From Tolypothrix bouteillei VB521301 (GTDB taxonomy: Bacteria; Cyanobacteriota; Cyanobacteriia; Cyanobacteriales; Nostocaceae), in the NCBI RefSeq assembly GCF_000760695.4, contig NZ_JHEG04000001.1, positions 8,283,123-8,347,122 of the forward strand: DNA of 64,000 bases, written 5' to 3'. The notes beneath the pieces were generated by a model. The model had not been told where the DNA came from and did not search any database. It saw only the letters and a list, made by a program, of their open reading frames with translations. The position numbers and the translations under genes are program-made. The first letter of the stretch is position 1; every line of letters begins with the position of its first letter. Positions 63,949 through 64,000 of the stretch are shown here, piece after piece.

Positions 63949-64000
63949 GGTTTTTATCCTCGCTCCTTCATAATTCATCAGAAGTCATGCGTTGAAGCAA

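Overview
The window looks like chromosomal DNA of a filamentous, probably heterocyst-type (Nostocales-like) cyanobacterium. The evidence is the many HIP1-type octamers (GCGATCGC), a psbA gene for photosystem II D1, a ferrochelatase with a C-terminal chlorophyll-binding-like helix, cyanobacterial NRPS genes, a NifH gene, and tandem heptamer repeats (CCATTAG) of the STRR kind. Insertion-sequence remnants, small hairpin repeats and broken genes are frequent in the first 43 kb. From 43.5 kb onward the content is mostly ordinary housekeeping.

Layout. 0-2 kb: transposase remnant, CadD-like cadmium transporter, 5'-truncated EamA transporter. 2.2-5.6 kb: one-module NRPS (C-A-PCP). 5.8-23.4 kb: a metal-oxyanion island. 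It holds Mop/TOBE proteins, three ModA-derived genes (one intact with a PEP-CTERM-like tail, one cut by a TnpB element, one recombined with a Mop gene), a TonB-dependent receptor, an SLH/OprB porin, a TiaS-like GIDDTD protein, a small membrane protein, a molybdopterin-oxidoreductase-fold exported protein, a DUF364-like remnant, a truncated HsdR, a NifE-like scaffold, NifH, and an XRE-HTH/PBP regulator. 24-40 kb: NRPS with an N-methyltransferase, a MASE1 histidine kinase, a PAS-GAF-HD-GYP protein, a small acidic peptide next to an ATP-grasp ligase, and an NRPS ending in a thioesterase. 40-43.2 kb: transposase remnants, two pentapeptide-repeat genes, TPR and HEAAH membrane proteins, GNAT fragment. 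43.5-64 kb: purB, GAF protein plus response regulator, DUF4126, a STAND NTPase with 14 WD40 repeats, psbA, hemH, a second STAND ATPase, lpxD, mltA, a candidate 6S RNA and small conserved cyanobacterial genes.

The most interesting signal is a 17-bp palindrome, TACCAA-N5-TTGGTA, which recurs in intergenic regions of the 5.8-18.1 kb island. It lies in front of the ModA/Mop chimera, the TonB receptor, the porin, the truncated modA and the intact modA. Two of these regions (10.65-10.9 and 18.0-18.27 kb) are paralogous copies carrying the same two sites at the same 37-bp spacing. I infer a shared regulon for uptake and buffering of an oxyanion (molybdate, tungstate or vanadate). The XRE-PBP protein at 22.2-23.4 kb, upstream of nifH and a nifE-like gene with no nifD/K/N nearby, is a candidate regulator or sensor.

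The three NRPS proteins could form one short assembly line. By my reading of pocket residues they favour an Ile/Val-like residue, N-methyl-Leu and a Phe-like residue with thioesterase release. This order and product are inferred. The peptide/ATP-grasp pair between NRPS genes is a second candidate for an undescribed biosynthetic unit.
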